30,861 bases of DNA, taken from positions 1-30,861 of the forward strand of contig JAYEHK010000170.1 in assembly GCA_034659475.1 (NCBI GenBank), read 5' to 3'. Both the position numbers and the translations under genes were made by a program. The notes below the pieces were generated by a model that saw only the letters and a program-made list of their open reading frames with translations, did not search any database and was not told the origin of the DNA. This DNA is from JAYEHK01 sp034659475. GTDB lineage: Bacteria; Bacillota; Syntrophomonadia; Syntrophomonadales; Syntrophomonadaceae. Below, one piece after another: positions 1 through 8,316 of this stretch (within the stretch, counting starts at the first letter, position 1; each line of letters begins with the position of its first letter).

Positions 1-1803
1 CATCGCCCGGGTCATACCGACATAACAGAGACGCCGTTCCTCGGCAAGTTCCTCCCCCATATCACCAGAACGGGAATGGGGAAACAACCCCTCTTCCATC
101 CCAGTCATAAAGACAACCGGAAATTCAAGTCCTTTCGCGCCATGGTAGGTCATCAAAAGAACGGATTCTGCATAATCGACATCATCTGTATCCTGCACCA
201 GTGCAATTTGTGCGAGGAATCCTTCCAGACCTTCTCCACCGTCTTTTTCAAACTGCACCGCCAGGGATCGCAATTCCAGAATATTGTCCATCCTAGCCTG
301 CGCCTCCGCTGGATTGGTTTGTTGCAAATCCTCAATATAGCCAGATAAATCCAACAGTTGATCTAAAATTTCACGCAAAGGTGAGCCACCTTCATTAAGG
401 GAAGACAGAAACTGTAGCATACCATAAAAATTCTCCAGTTTCTCCGCAGCCTTTTTTGTAATGCCAGTAATATCGGATGCATGCTTTAATACCTCTGTAA
501 CCGATATCCCATTCAGTGCAGCCTCTGCTTCCAATTTTTCCAGGCTCTTATCCCCGATCCCCCGGCGCGGAACATTAATCACCCGTCGAAAGCTTAAACG
601 ATCATTGCCATTGGAGATCAATTTAAGGTAGGCAACAATATCCTTGATTTCCTTACGTTCATAGAACCTGTGCGCCCCTACAATTTTATAGGGAATATAC
701 TTTCTTACCAGGGCTTCTTCTATGAGCCGTGACTGGGCATGGGTACGGTAAAATATCGCACAGTCATTATAGGTTCGATTTTGCTCCTTACAAAGCTGGT
801 TCAGGGTTTCTGCAACAAACTGCGCCTCCTGATAAGAATCTCCGGCACAAAAATAGGTAATTACATCACCCGCATCATTAGGAGTTCTAAGATTCTTTTC
901 CTCACGGTCAACATTATTTTTGATCACTGCGTTCGCTGCCGTAATAATATTCTGACTGGAACGGTAATTCGTCAATAGTTTAACCATTTTAGCATCCGAG
1001 TAGTCTTTTAGAAACCGTGTCACATTGTAAGGCTCTGCCCCTCGCCAGCTATAGATGGACTGATCCGGATCCCCTACCACAAACAAATTATGATGATTGG
1101 AAGCCAGCATCTTGGCCCACATATACTGGGCATAGTTTGTATCCTGGTATTCGTCGATCAATATGTATTTGAACCAGCGCTGATATTTAGCCAGCGTGTC
1201 TGGATATTCACGGAAAAGTTGTATACACAAAACGATTAAGTCTTCAAAATCCAGGGCATTGTATTCCTTCATACGAGCCCGATAAATCCTAAAAACACGC
1301 TGATAAAGATCCCGCTTTAAAGGAGACTGCCCCAGATTACTAAAATATACATCCGGATCCATCAGACTATTCTTAGCCTGTTTAATAAACCAGAGCACCT
1401 CATCCGGCTTTGTCTCATAATCGCGTTCTTCTTTCAGGATTTCTTTTATCAGGGTTTTACTCTCTGTTTCATCCAGAATAGAAAAGTTCTTATCAAAACC
1501 CAACTGTCCAATGTCCATTCGCAGGATTTTATAACATGCCGCATGAAATGTCTGCACCCATTGCCCACTGTAATCCGGAATAAGCTGGGCTACGCGGGAA
1601 CGCATCTCCTGGGCCGCTTTATTCGTAAACGTAATGGCAAGAATGGATTCAGACGGTACGCCTTTACTGATCAGGTAACTGATTCTTCGAGTCAGTACCC
1701 TAGTTTTTCCTGACCCTGCCCCTGCCAGCACCATACACGGCCCTTCAATATGAAGGACTGCTTCCTTCTGCTCAGCATTCAAGCCTTCTAACACTTCTAT
1801 CAT
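1..1803 (-). CDS. pcrA: ATP-dependent DNA helicase PcrA/UvrD, partial (3' end beyond left edge)
   Basis: This is a superfamily 1A 3'-5' DNA helicase of the kind used in nucleotide excision repair and removal of proteins from DNA. The ATG at 1803 follows an AAAGGTGG ribosome site, and the frame is the same at every point I checked through 601 codons to the window edge. Visible motifs are Walker A AGAGSGKT (residues 27-34), motif II LIDEYQD (residues 215-221), a segment VVFMTGMEEGLFPH near residue 563, and the end motif EERRLCYVGMTRA (residues 588-600). PcrA proteins are usually about 720-750 residues, so roughly the last 120-150 residues lie outside the window. The gene lies downstream of the SprT-like gene on the same strand, with about 100 bp between them. 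The family call is firm. PcrA rather than another UvrD paralogue is inferred from the Firmicute context. Confidence 0.95.
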   Translation of the reverse strand, partial: MIEVLEGLNAEQKEAVLHIEGPCMVLAGAGSGKTRVLTRRISYLISKGVPSESILAITFTNKAAQEMRSRVAQLIPDYSGQWVQTFHAACYKILRMDIGQLGFDKNFSILDETESKTLIKEILKEERDYETKPDEVLWFIKQAKNSLMDPDVYFSNLGQSPLKRDLYQRVFRIYRARMKEYNALDFEDLIVLCIQLFREYPDTLAKYQRWFKYILIDEYQDTNYAQYMWAKMLASNHHNLFVVGDPDQSIYSWRGAEPYNVTRFLKDYSDAKMVKLLTNYRSSQNIITAANAVIKNNVDREEKNLRTPNDAGDVITYFCAGDSYQEAQFVAETLNQLCKEQNRTYNDCAIFYRTHAQSRLIEEALVRKYIPYKIVGAHRFYERKEIKDIVAYLKLISNGNDRLSFRRVINVPRRGIGDKSLEKLEAEAALNGISVTEVLKHASDITGITKKAAEKLENFYGMLQFLSSLNEGGSPLREILDQLLDLSGYIEDLQQTNPAEAQARMDNILELRSLAVQFEKDGGEGLEGFLAQIALVQDTDDVDYAESVLLMTYHGAKGLEFPVVFMTGMEEGLFPHSRSGDMGEELAEERRLCYVGMTRAM

Positions 1804-1845
1804 AAATACTAACCACCTTTTTGAGGAATGAATCTATATCTTTAT

Positions 1846-1854
1846 ATCATACCA
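1846..1854 (-). promoter_or_regulatory. possible extended -10 promoter for pcrA
   Basis: On the minus strand the sequence TGGTATGAT matches an extended -10 box (TGN followed by TATGAT), about 40 bp upstream of the pcrA start. No convincing -35 box lies 17 bp upstream. This is an inference from a short motif, and pcrA could also be read from the preceding gene. Confidence 0.25.
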
Positions 1855-1903
1855 TAAGCCGTTGTTCTCAGGTGAGAGTAGTTAGGGATAAGACCTGAAC
1901 CCT

Positions 1904-2647
1904 TTATCTCTCTAACAGGACAATCGGCACATAGTATTTTGCATATCTTTTTCCCTGTTGGTCAGTATAGGTACCCTTTTTATCGCTGACCATGACGGTT
2001 GCTCTTTTGTTAATATTACATATGACCCCTGTGATTTTCTTGGCATTGTAAGCAAAGCTCACCGTATCACCTATCTTAAATCCGCACTTCTGCTGGGCAA
2101 CACTGTTCGGAGTCGTCAGATTATGATGACTCTCCGTATGCCCGAATAGATGATTCGCCATGGTTTTAAATCTTTGTTGGCTGCAATTGGTTTCTTTAAA
2201 GTACAGCAACTCAATAACATGACAGATTTCATGTTCAAAAACCAACTGAAGTGCTTCGACACTGTTTTTTGTCGCAATTCCGCCAACCGTTTTAAGGCCT
2301 TCCAACTCACCATATTTAAATAAAATCTCAACACTAATCCTGATTTCCAGGACAATGTCTTCGTCTTTAATATTAGCAATATTGCGAAGACTGATCGTTT
2401 TACCCGCAGTTTTCGTCATACGCCGGGAAAGAGAAAATTTTAATTGGCCCTTAAAATTATTCTTAAACCAATCGTTAAAAAACACCTGATCATATAACCC
2501 CATAAGCAGTTCCAAGTCAACCGTAGAGATTCTCGTTAGGTTCCCACCATCAAGGTTGTCTGATGATGAACAAATTTCGGTATATATGGTTTTCCTTTTA
2601 TCCACGATTTCCTTCGCAGTGTATCTGGTTGTTGTCAAATCAATCAT
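1904..2647 (-). CDS. SprT-like zinc metalloprotease-domain protein
   Basis: This 247-residue protein carries a SprT-like metalloprotease core. The zinc motif HEICH lies at residues 139-143 inside FEHEICHVIELLYF, and a third likely zinc ligand is H170 in FGHTESH. The C-terminal part (about 190-247) looks like a small beta-rich domain with KIGDTVSFAYNAKKITGVI, as found after the catalytic core in many SprT-like proteins. The family includes Spartan, which cleaves DNA-protein crosslinks, but many bacterial members have no known target. The ATG at 2647 follows AGAGG. It lies just after the his-operon terminator and before pcrA on the same strand. A link to DNA repair with PcrA is possible but is only inferred from position. 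Confidence 0.75.
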   Translation of the reverse strand: MIDLTTTRYTAKEIVDKRKTIYTEICSSSDNLDGGNLTRISTVDLELLMGLYDQVFFNDWFKNNFKGQLKFSLSRRMTKTAGKTISLRNIANIKDEDIVLEIRISVEILFKYGELEGLKTVGGIATKNSVEALQLVFEHEICHVIELLYFKETNCSQQRFKTMANHLFGHTESHHNLTTPNSVAQQKCGFKIGDTVSFAYNAKKITGVICNINKRATVMVSDKKGTYTDQQGKRYAKYYVPIVLLER

Positions 2648-2676
2648 GTAATACCTCTAAACTCTCCCCCAGTGAT

Positions 2677-2712
2677 AAAAAAAGGAAGCAAAAAGAACGC
2701 CCCTCTGCTTCC
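2677..2712 (-). terminator. intrinsic terminator of the his operon
   Basis: On the minus strand, just past the hisIE stop, GGAAGCA (2706-2712) pairs with TGCTTCC (2684-2690). The hairpin is followed by seven T residues (2677-2683). This is a standard rho-independent terminator and marks the end of the histidine cluster, about 30 bp before the SprT-like gene starts. Confidence 0.85.
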
Positions 2713-2719
2713 CAGGAAA

Positions 2720-3367
2720 TTATCTGCGTGATTTTAATTCGGCAAAAACTTCATCCAATTCCAGATCCTGTTCCACCAAGAGAACCAGGAGGTGGTAGAG
2801 CAGATCAGAAGCTTCGTAGCGTAGTTCTGATTTGCTTCTGTTCTTGGCAGCGATGATGACTTCTGCGCTTTCCTCGCCGACTTTTTTAAGGATCTTGTCA
2901 ATACCCTTATCAAAAAGATAGGTGGTATAACTGCCTTCAGGCATTTCCTTTTGGCGGCTTTTGATGACGTCCTGCAGCTCATATAGAATACCGGGGCCTA
3001 TTTTGGCTGCGTAGGTCTTCTCGGCATCAAAGACTTCCCGTTCTATCTCTTCTCCCTCCAGGTTGCGATAGAAACAGGAATAGTGACCAGTGTGACAAGC
3101 TGCACCGGTTTGTTCCACTTTGATGAGGAGGGTATCTTCATCACAGTCAAAGCGGATCTTTTTTACATCCTGAACATGCCCCGAGGTTTCACCTTTCATC
3201 CATAGTTGCTGGCGACTCCGGGAATAAAACCAGGTGTGACCTGTCGCAACGGTCTTCTCCAGAGATTCCTTATTCATGTAGGCCATCATCAGAACTTCAC
3301 CACTGTTGACATCCTGTATAACTGCAGGGACCAGTCCCCGATCATCAAAACGAATGGATTCTATCAT
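2720..3367 (-). CDS. hisIE: bifunctional phosphoribosyl-AMP cyclohydrolase / phosphoribosyl-ATP pyrophosphatase
   Basis: This fused enzyme performs the second and third steps of histidine synthesis: HisE hydrolyses phosphoribosyl-ATP to phosphoribosyl-AMP, and HisI opens the adenine ring. The HisI domain is about residues 1-110 with the zinc/active-site segments TWFYSRSRQQLWMKGETSGH, DCDEDTLL and GAACHTGHYSCFYR. The HisE domain is about residues 120-215 with KGIDKILKKVGEESAEVIIAAKN, typical of its MazG-like fold. The total of 215 residues is normal for the fusion. Its ATG overlaps the hisF stop by four bases (ATGA type), which suggests translational coupling. It is the last gene of the his cluster and is followed by a terminator. 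Confidence 0.96.
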   Translation of the reverse strand: MIESIRFDDRGLVPAVIQDVNSGEVLMMAYMNKESLEKTVATGHTWFYSRSRQQLWMKGETSGHVQDVKKIRFDCDEDTLLIKVEQTGAACHTGHYSCFYRNLEGEEIEREVFDAEKTYAAKIGPGILYELQDVIKSRQKEMPEGSYTTYLFDKGIDKILKKVGEESAEVIIAAKNRSKSELRYEASDLLYHLLVLLVEQDLELDEVFAELKSRR

Positions 3368-4122
3368 AATCTTACCTCGACTCCTTTAGCTCTCAGAAAT
3401 TCTTTGGCTTCCCTTATAGAATACTCCCGATAATGAAATATGGAAGCACACAGAACAGCGTCTGCCTTCCCTTCATTACAGGCCTCCAGCAAATGCTGCA
3501 GATTTCCTGCACCACCTGAAGCGATCACAGGAATAGAAAGCGCCCCGGATACAGCGGCCGTCAGCTCTAAATCATAGCCATCTTTGGTGCCATCTTTATC
3601 CATACTGGTGAGAAGGATTTCTCCAGCGCCCAAAACTTCCACTTTTTTCGTCCATTCCAGCACATCCATTCCTGTTGGCGTCCTTCCTCCGTTGATATAG
3701 ACCTCCCAGCCACCTTTCGGATTGGCTCTGGCATCAATGGCAACAACGATACATTGGCTGCCATATTTTAAAGCCCCTTCAGTAATGAGTTCTGGGGTAT
3801 GAATGGCGGCTGAATTGATAGAAACTTTATCTGCCCCTGCCTGAAGCAGTTCCCGGATGTTTTCTATATTGCGTATCCCTCCGCCAACAGCAAACGGAAT
3901 AAAAACCTTCTGCGCTGTTTCACGTACTACGTCAACCATGGTTTTTCTTTTATCAGAGGATGCTGTAATATCCAGAAAAACCAGTTCATCGGCGCCTTCG
4001 CGGTCATAATAGGCCGCCAGCTCCACCGGATCTCCTGCATCCTGTAGATTAACAAAATTAACACCCTTAACAACCCTGCCATCATGTACATCCAGACAGG
4101 GAATAATCCTCTTTGCTAACAC
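3364..4122 (-). CDS. hisF: imidazole glycerol phosphate synthase, cyclase subunit
   Basis: HisF takes ammonia from HisH and converts PRFAR to imidazole glycerol phosphate and AICAR. The (beta/alpha)8 barrel shows RIIPCLDVHDGRVVKG at the N-terminus (catalytic Asp in CLD), GGGIRN, the second catalytic Asp in LLTSMDKDGTKDGYD, and IASGGAG. I place the start at the GTG at 4122, giving 252 residues, the usual HisF size, because AAAGGAGGGG lies just upstream at 4127-4136. An upstream in-frame ATG at 4149 would add nine residues encoded by the palindromic element at 4138-4172 and would sit before the ribosome site. The product AICAR also feeds PurH, which is encoded in the same gene cluster. Confidence 0.96.
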   Translation of the reverse strand: MLAKRIIPCLDVHDGRVVKGVNFVNLQDAGDPVELAAYYDREGADELVFLDITASSDKRKTMVDVVRETAQKVFIPFAVGGGIRNIENIRELLQAGADKVSINSAAIHTPELITEGALKYGSQCIVVAIDARANPKGGWEVYINGGRTPTGMDVLEWTKKVEVLGAGEILLTSMDKDGTKDGYDLELTAAVSGALSIPVIASGGAGNLQHLLEACNEGKADAVLCASIFHYREYSIREAKEFLRAKGVEVRL

Positions 4123-4137
4123 ATCACCCCTCCTTTC

Positions 4138-4172
4138 AAAATGAGTCACGGAACCGTCCCCTGACTCATTTT
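4138..4172. repeat. single REP-like hairpin with GGGGACGGTT core
   Basis: An 11-bp perfect inverted repeat (AAAATGAGTCA at 4138-4148, TGACTCATTTT at 4162-4172) encloses, on the minus strand, GGGGACGGTTCCG. It fills the hisA-hisF gap, and its right arm overlaps the hisA stop codon. The core matches the elements at 17268-17359 and 21046-21150, but the stem sequence is different. It resembles the REP elements mobilised by Y1 (RAYT) transposases. No such transposase is in the window. Confidence 0.75.
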
Positions 4173-4896
4173 AGTGTGCTGCGTTCAATGCATCCTGAAT
4201 GGTTATTTTCCCTTCGTATAATGCTTTCCCGATGATGGCGCCACATACGCCAAGGGATTCTATTGCCTTTAAAGCCTTGATGTTTTCAGGGGTTGAAACA
4301 CCACCTGACGCAATAATCTGGAGACCGCTTTCACGGGCCATTCTTTCAATGGCTTCCAGATTGGGGCCCTTGAGCAAACCATCTCTGGACACATCTGTAT
4401 AGATTGCCGTTTTGATCCCTGCCTCACGCATGGTATTGGCAAAATCCAGCACATCCAACTGTGATTTTTCCACCCATCCTTCCACAGCTACCTTTCCATC
4501 TTTAGCATCCAATCCGAGAATGATCTTTTCCGGTCCAAAATCCCAAATCAGTTCCTCCACAAATGCAGGACTTCGAACAGCCTTGGTACCGATAATCACC
4601 CGACTGGCTCCTAGCTGCAGCATGGCTTCAACGGCCTCACGTGTCCTAAGTCCACCTCCCACCTGAAAAGGAATGGATAAGGAGGACGCAATCTGTTGAA
4701 TGGCTGCCCGGTTGCGGGTAGAACCTTCAAAAGCGCCATCCAGATCAACCACATGCAGGAATTCTGCCCCGTCATTTTCAAATTTTCGGGCGATTTCCCC
4801 CGGTGAATCTGAGTACACGGTTTTATTTTCCTTCAGGCCCTGTACCAGCCGTACACACTGCCCGTCTTTAAGATCGATGGCAGGAAATATTATCAT
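4171..4896 (-). CDS. hisA: ProFAR isomerase (phosphoribosylformimino-AICAR ribotide isomerase)
   Basis: HisA performs the Amadori rearrangement of ProFAR to PRFAR, the substrate of HisF-HisH. The 241-residue protein is a (beta/alpha)8 barrel with IIFPAIDLKDGQCVRLVQG at the N-terminus (catalytic D8), HVVDLDGA, FQVGGGLRT, the second catalytic Asp in IYTDVSRDG, and IIASGGVST near the C-terminus. Length and motifs are normal. The ATG overlaps the hisH stop by four bases (4893-4896). The stop codon is overlapped by the REP-like hairpin that separates it from hisF. Confidence 0.96.
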   Translation of the reverse strand: MIIFPAIDLKDGQCVRLVQGLKENKTVYSDSPGEIARKFENDGAEFLHVVDLDGAFEGSTRNRAAIQQIASSLSIPFQVGGGLRTREAVEAMLQLGASRVIIGTKAVRSPAFVEELIWDFGPEKIILGLDAKDGKVAVEGWVEKSQLDVLDFANTMREAGIKTAIYTDVSRDGLLKGPNLEAIERMARESGLQIIASGGVSTPENIKALKAIESLGVCGAIIGKALYEGKITIQDALNAAH

Positions 4897-5498
4897 ATCT
4901 TCATCTCTCCAAAATTCTTCAGTATTTGTAATCCATTATCACTGGATTTCTCCGGATGAAACTGCGTCGCAAAGATGTTTTCCTTTTCCACTGCACAGCA
5001 AAAATCCACACCATAATGACAGCTCGCAGCACTCACCTGGGGATCATTAGGCCGCACATAATATGAGTGAACAAAATAAAAAAAGCTGCCTGCGTTGATT
5101 CCCGCAAATAGTTTACTTTCTGGTTTGATATCTATACTGTTCCACCCCATATGGGGCACCTTTTGTTCGATTACAAATTTCTCCACCGTACCCGGAATAA
5201 TATCCAGACCAGAGTACACTCCATTTTCATAGCTTTCCGTAAACAGGAGCTGCATTCCCAGACAGATACCTAATAAAGGAACCTTTTTCCTGACCACTTC
5301 CTGCAGACTCTGATCAATTCCTTTATTTCGTAAATGCTTAATCGCATCGGCAAATGCACCCACACCTGGCAGGATGACCTTGTCAGCCGAGACAATGGAT
5401 TCGGGTTCCGAAACAATCTCTGCCTCACAGCCAATTTTATTCAACGCATTTTTTACACTGGCCAGGTTTCCCATGCTATAATCAATTATTGTGATCAA
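4893..5498 (-). CDS. hisH: imidazole glycerol phosphate synthase, glutamine amidotransferase subunit
   Basis: HisH hydrolyses glutamine and channels ammonia to HisF. It is a class I glutamine amidotransferase with TIIDYSMGNLASVKNAL at the N-terminus, the nucleophile elbow GICLGMQLLF (catalytic Cys), HMGWNS, and the His/Glu of the triad in ATQFHPEKSSDNG. I choose the TTG at 5498 (201 residues) because AAGGAGGA at 5505-5512 lies seven bases upstream and because HisH proteins normally begin at this point (I-T-I-I-D-Y). The in-frame ATG at 5528 would add ten residues encoded within the flank of the tandem repeat. hisH follows hisB across a 268-bp gap filled by that repeat. Confidence 0.95.
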   Translation of the reverse strand: MITIIDYSMGNLASVKNALNKIGCEAEIVSEPESIVSADKVILPGVGAFADAIKHLRNKGIDQSLQEVVRKKVPLLGICLGMQLLFTESYENGVYSGLDIIPGTVEKFVIEQKVPHMGWNSIDIKPESKLFAGINAGSFFYFVHSYYVRPNDPQVSAASCHYGVDFCCAVEKENIFATQFHPEKSSDNGLQILKNFGEMKI

Positions 5499-5766
5499 CT
5501 GGATTCCTCCTTGTGTGAATAAGTGCAAGGGGACACACCCCTTGCGGGGAATGTCCCCGAGTTTGGCGTTCTCTTGCTATGTTTGTGAGGGGACACACCC
5601 CTTACGGGGAATGTCCCCGAGTTTGGCGTTCTCTTGCTATGTTTGTGAGGGGACACACCCCTTGCGGGGAATGTCCCCGAGTTTTGGCGTTCTCTTGCTA
5701 TGTTTGTGAGGGGACACACCCCCTTGCGGGGAATGTCCCCGAGGTTGGTTGTCGCTTCCTAGGTAT
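5499..5766. repeat. four-copy 60-bp tandem repeat of nested hairpins between hisB and hisH
   Basis: The hisB-hisH gap holds four tandem copies of a 60-bp unit, at about 5521-5580, 5581-5640, 5641-5701 and 5702-5745. Each unit has an outer stem GGGGACA/TGTCCCC (copy 1: 5529-5535 with 5552-5558) around an inner stem CCCC/GGGG (5538-5541 with 5546-5549), followed by a constant spacer containing GTTTGGCGTTCTCTTGCTAT. The copies differ by single changes: G to A in copy 2, an added T in copy 3, an added C in copy 4. Copy 4 degenerates after its hairpin. Because 60 is divisible by 3 both strands stay open, but neither reading looks like a protein. The spacers are identical, so this is not a CRISPR array. 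Confidence 0.9.
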
Positions 5767-6363
5767 CTAGAGGGTTCCTTTGGATGACCAGACGCCTTCT
5801 ATTCCTTCTTCAATAGATATGGCCTGACGAAAAGCCCTTCCAAACGCTTTGAATACCGCCTCTACAATATGATGTGAATTTTCACCTCTGATCAGATCAA
5901 TATGCATAGTGATCCCGGCATGATTGACAACCGCCTGGAAAAATTCCTTTACATTTTCCGTAGATAAAAGACCAAGCCGCTCGGAAGGAATATTCACCTC
6001 GTACACAAGATAAGAACGACCGGATAAATCCAGTACCACTCTGGCCAGCGATTCATCCATGGGCAGGGTGACTGTCCCATAGCGATGTATACCCGCCTTA
6101 TCTCCAACAGCTTCGTTGATCGCCTGTCCCAGACAGATCCCTACATCCTCAACCGTATGATGATCATCTACTTCCATATCACCACGTGCTGCAATCGTTA
6201 GGTTCACCCGGCTGTGAACGGCAAACAGCGTTAACATATGATCCAAAAAAGGAACACCTGTATCTACCTGATAGGTCCCGTTTCCGTCCAGATTAAGTTT
6301 GACCTGCACATCGGTTTCCCGGGTGGTTCGCTGTACCTCTGCCAATCGCTGCTTTCCACTCAC
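5767..6363 (-). CDS. hisB: imidazoleglycerol-phosphate dehydratase
   Basis: HisB dehydrates imidazole glycerol phosphate to imidazole acetol phosphate. At 198 residues this is the monofunctional form without the histidinol-phosphatase domain of enterobacteria. The manganese-binding histidine motifs are clear: FLDHML, DHHTVEDVGI and SHHIVEAVFKAFGRA. The start is the GTG at 6363; the overlapping ATG two bases upstream runs straight into a stop. AAAGGGG lies seven bases upstream. Only one base separates it from the hisD stop, so the two are likely coupled. No hisC or histidinol-phosphatase gene accompanies it, so those steps must be encoded elsewhere. Confidence 0.96.
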   Translation of the reverse strand: MSGKQRLAEVQRTTRETDVQVKLNLDGNGTYQVDTGVPFLDHMLTLFAVHSRVNLTIAARGDMEVDDHHTVEDVGICLGQAINEAVGDKAGIHRYGTVTLPMDESLARVVLDLSGRSYLVYEVNIPSERLGLLSTENVKEFFQAVVNHAGITMHIDLIRGENSHHIVEAVFKAFGRAFRQAISIEEGIEGVWSSKGTL

Positions 6364-6364
6364 A

Positions 6365-7651
6365 TTATCGCCCCTTTCTTACACGCAGGGAATTGGCATG
6401 AGCCGTTAACCCCTCAACTTCTGCCAGTTTAATTATGTCATCGGCATCTGCTTCCATGCCTTCTCTTGAGTAATAAATAATGCTGGAAGCCTTCATAAAT
6501 GTATCCACGGTAACCGGCGAATAGAACCTTGCTGTTCCACCGGTAGGAAGGATGTGATTGGGTCCGGCAATATAGTCTCCCACCGGTTCAGGCGTATATC
6601 TGCCCAGGAAAATCGCCCCTGCATTTCGGATCTTACTTAATAATTCAAAAGGGTTTTCCACCATCAATTCCAGATGCTCTGGGGCGATACAGTTTGCAAT
6701 CTGACATGCCTGGGATATACTATCCGCAACAATAAACGCACCATAGTTGTTCAGTGATTTTTCAATAATCTCACGGCGCGACAGCCCTGTGATCTGTCTT
6801 TCTAATTCAAATTCCACCTGACCCAGCAGCGCTTCATTATCTGTCACCAAAATGCTTCGTGCCAGTACATCATGTTCGGCCTGGGACATCAGGTCGGCGG
6901 CCACAAAAGCAGGATCAGCCTTGCCATCAGCGACAATTAGAATCTCACTCGGCCCTGCCAGCATATCAATATTGACATCTCCATAAACCATTTTCTTTGC
7001 CAGGGTTACATAGATGTTTCCAGGTCCTGTAATCAAATCAACCTTCTTTATATTTTGAGTCCCCCAGGCCAGACCGAAAACAGCCTGCGCTCCACCCATT
7101 TTGTAGATTTCCTCAATGTCCAGTTCGGCCGCTGCCACCAGCGTATAGGGATTCATTTTCCCTTCACGGTCGGGCGGCGTAACCATCGCAACCTCTTTTA
7201 CCCCTGCTACCTGTGCCGGAATCGCATTCATCAAGACAGAGGATGGATAAGCAGCCGTTCCTCCAGGGACGTACAGCCCCACTCTCTCTAATGGGCGGAA
7301 TAATTGTCCCAGTACATTTCCCTGTTCATCCGGTTCCATCCAGGAATTTTTCATCTGTTTACCGTGAAAATATGCAATATTATCAATCGCCTTGCGCAGT
7401 GAGAATACAAATTCATCTTCCACCAAATCATAGGCTTCTTCAATTTCTTTTTCAGTCACCCGGAAATTCTGTTCATTAATTTCAGCCCCATCAAATTTCC
7501 TCGTACATTCAAAGATGGCTTCATTACCCCGGGCTTTGATTTCAGTGCCTATTCTACTTACACGTTCCTCAAATTGCTGCAGATCGCCTTTGTGAGCCTC
7601 CATAAAAACCTGCAGCTCTTTTTCTTCTGCCCCAATTCTTCTAATTTGCAT
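6365..7651 (-). CDS. hisD: histidinol dehydrogenase
   Basis: HisD catalyses the last two steps of histidine synthesis, oxidising histidinol to histidine with NAD and a bound zinc. The 428-residue protein contains ITGPGNIYVTLAKKMVYG, IDMLAGPSEILIVAD, the zinc/base segment MSQAEHD, IAPEHLEL, and the C-terminal GPNHILPTGGTARF. I use the ATG at 7651, six bases after GGAG. A GTG four codons upstream (7663) is also in frame. The start overlaps the end of hisG by 11 bases, consistent with operon coupling. Length and motifs are normal for the family. Confidence 0.95.
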   Translation of the reverse strand: MQIRRIGAEEKELQVFMEAHKGDLQQFEERVSRIGTEIKARGNEAIFECTRKFDGAEINEQNFRVTEKEIEEAYDLVEDEFVFSLRKAIDNIAYFHGKQMKNSWMEPDEQGNVLGQLFRPLERVGLYVPGGTAAYPSSVLMNAIPAQVAGVKEVAMVTPPDREGKMNPYTLVAAAELDIEEIYKMGGAQAVFGLAWGTQNIKKVDLITGPGNIYVTLAKKMVYGDVNIDMLAGPSEILIVADGKADPAFVAADLMSQAEHDVLARSILVTDNEALLGQVEFELERQITGLSRREIIEKSLNNYGAFIVADSISQACQIANCIAPEHLELMVENPFELLSKIRNAGAIFLGRYTPEPVGDYIAGPNHILPTGGTARFYSPVTVDTFMKASSIIYYSREGMEADADDIIKLAEVEGLTAHANSLRVRKGR

Positions 7652-8306
7652 TCTTTTCTCCACCCTTCACAAGTGCCTGAATTTTCTCAATCAGTGGCTG
7701 AATTTGTTCATGCTTGGTCCGATAGCTCACCCGGTTACAAATCAGTCGGGTAGTTGATTCCATGATATGCACCAGTTCCACCATATTGTTTTCTCGCAGG
7801 GTCCTGCCAGAAGAAACAATATCAACAATCATATCTGCCAAACCCATTAAGGGAGCTAATTCAATATTCCCATGCAGGGTTATAATCTCAACCTGCAGGC
7901 CTTTCTCACGGAAGAAACGCTCCGCTACAACCGGAAACTTAGTAGCCACTCGTCGGTAGTTCAGCTCTTTCAAGGTTAGATTTTCCTGTTCTTTGGGCAC
8001 AGCAACGGCAAAGTGACAACCTCCGTATCCCAGATCTACCATCTCGAAAACATCTCTGCCCTGCTCGGCGATGACATCTTTACCCACAAAGCCCAGATCA
8101 GCAGCACCATGTTCAACATAGGCAGGTACATCTGTGGGACGGCAAATGATATATTTAATGGCAGGTTCGCCCGGGAAAGAAAAGATCATACTACGGCTGT
8201 CTTTGTGGATTCCTTCCACGGGAAGACCCGCCTGTGTTAAAAGTTCCAGGGTTGGGGTTAATAAAGTTCCTTTTGAGAGCGCAATGGTTAAATATTCCTG
8301 TGACAT
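7641..8306 (-). CDS. hisG: ATP phosphoribosyltransferase, short form
   Basis: HisG condenses ATP and PRPP to phosphoribosyl-ATP, the committed and feedback-regulated step. It is the short form (221 residues from this start) lacking the C-terminal regulatory domain, and so needs HisZ, which is encoded immediately upstream. Motifs include TIALSKGTLLTPTLELL at the N-terminus, HGAADLGFVGKDVIAE, and the PRPP loop DIVSSGRTLRENN. I choose the ATG at 8306 (or the adjacent ATG at 8309), which follows GAGGTGAGG. The longer frame from 8414 would overlap hisZ by about 100 bp and add a tail unlike HisG. The gap to hisZ is about 10 bp. Confidence 0.95.
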   Translation of the reverse strand: MSQEYLTIALSKGTLLTPTLELLTQAGLPVEGIHKDSRSMIFSFPGEPAIKYIICRPTDVPAYVEHGAADLGFVGKDVIAEQGRDVFEMVDLGYGGCHFAVAVPKEQENLTLKELNYRRVATKFPVVAERFFREKGLQVEIITLHGNIELAPLMGLADMIVDIVSSGRTLRENNMVELVHIMESTTRLICNRVSYRTKHEQIQPLIEKIQALVKGGEKNAN

Positions 8307-8316
8307 CATCCTCACC

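Noticed and set aside
4123..4149. Longer hisF start at the ATG at 4149
   Set aside because: The added residues come from the REP-like hairpin, and the strong ribosome site lies downstream of that ATG, just before the GTG at 4122.
5495..5719. Repeat-containing open frame with 20-residue periods next to hisH
   Set aside because: It stays open only because the DNA repeat is 60 bp. The residues have no protein-like pattern and there is no start signal.
5521..5745. CRISPR array
   Set aside because: Spacers are identical between units and the repeat is a full 60-bp tandem unit. No cas genes are nearby.
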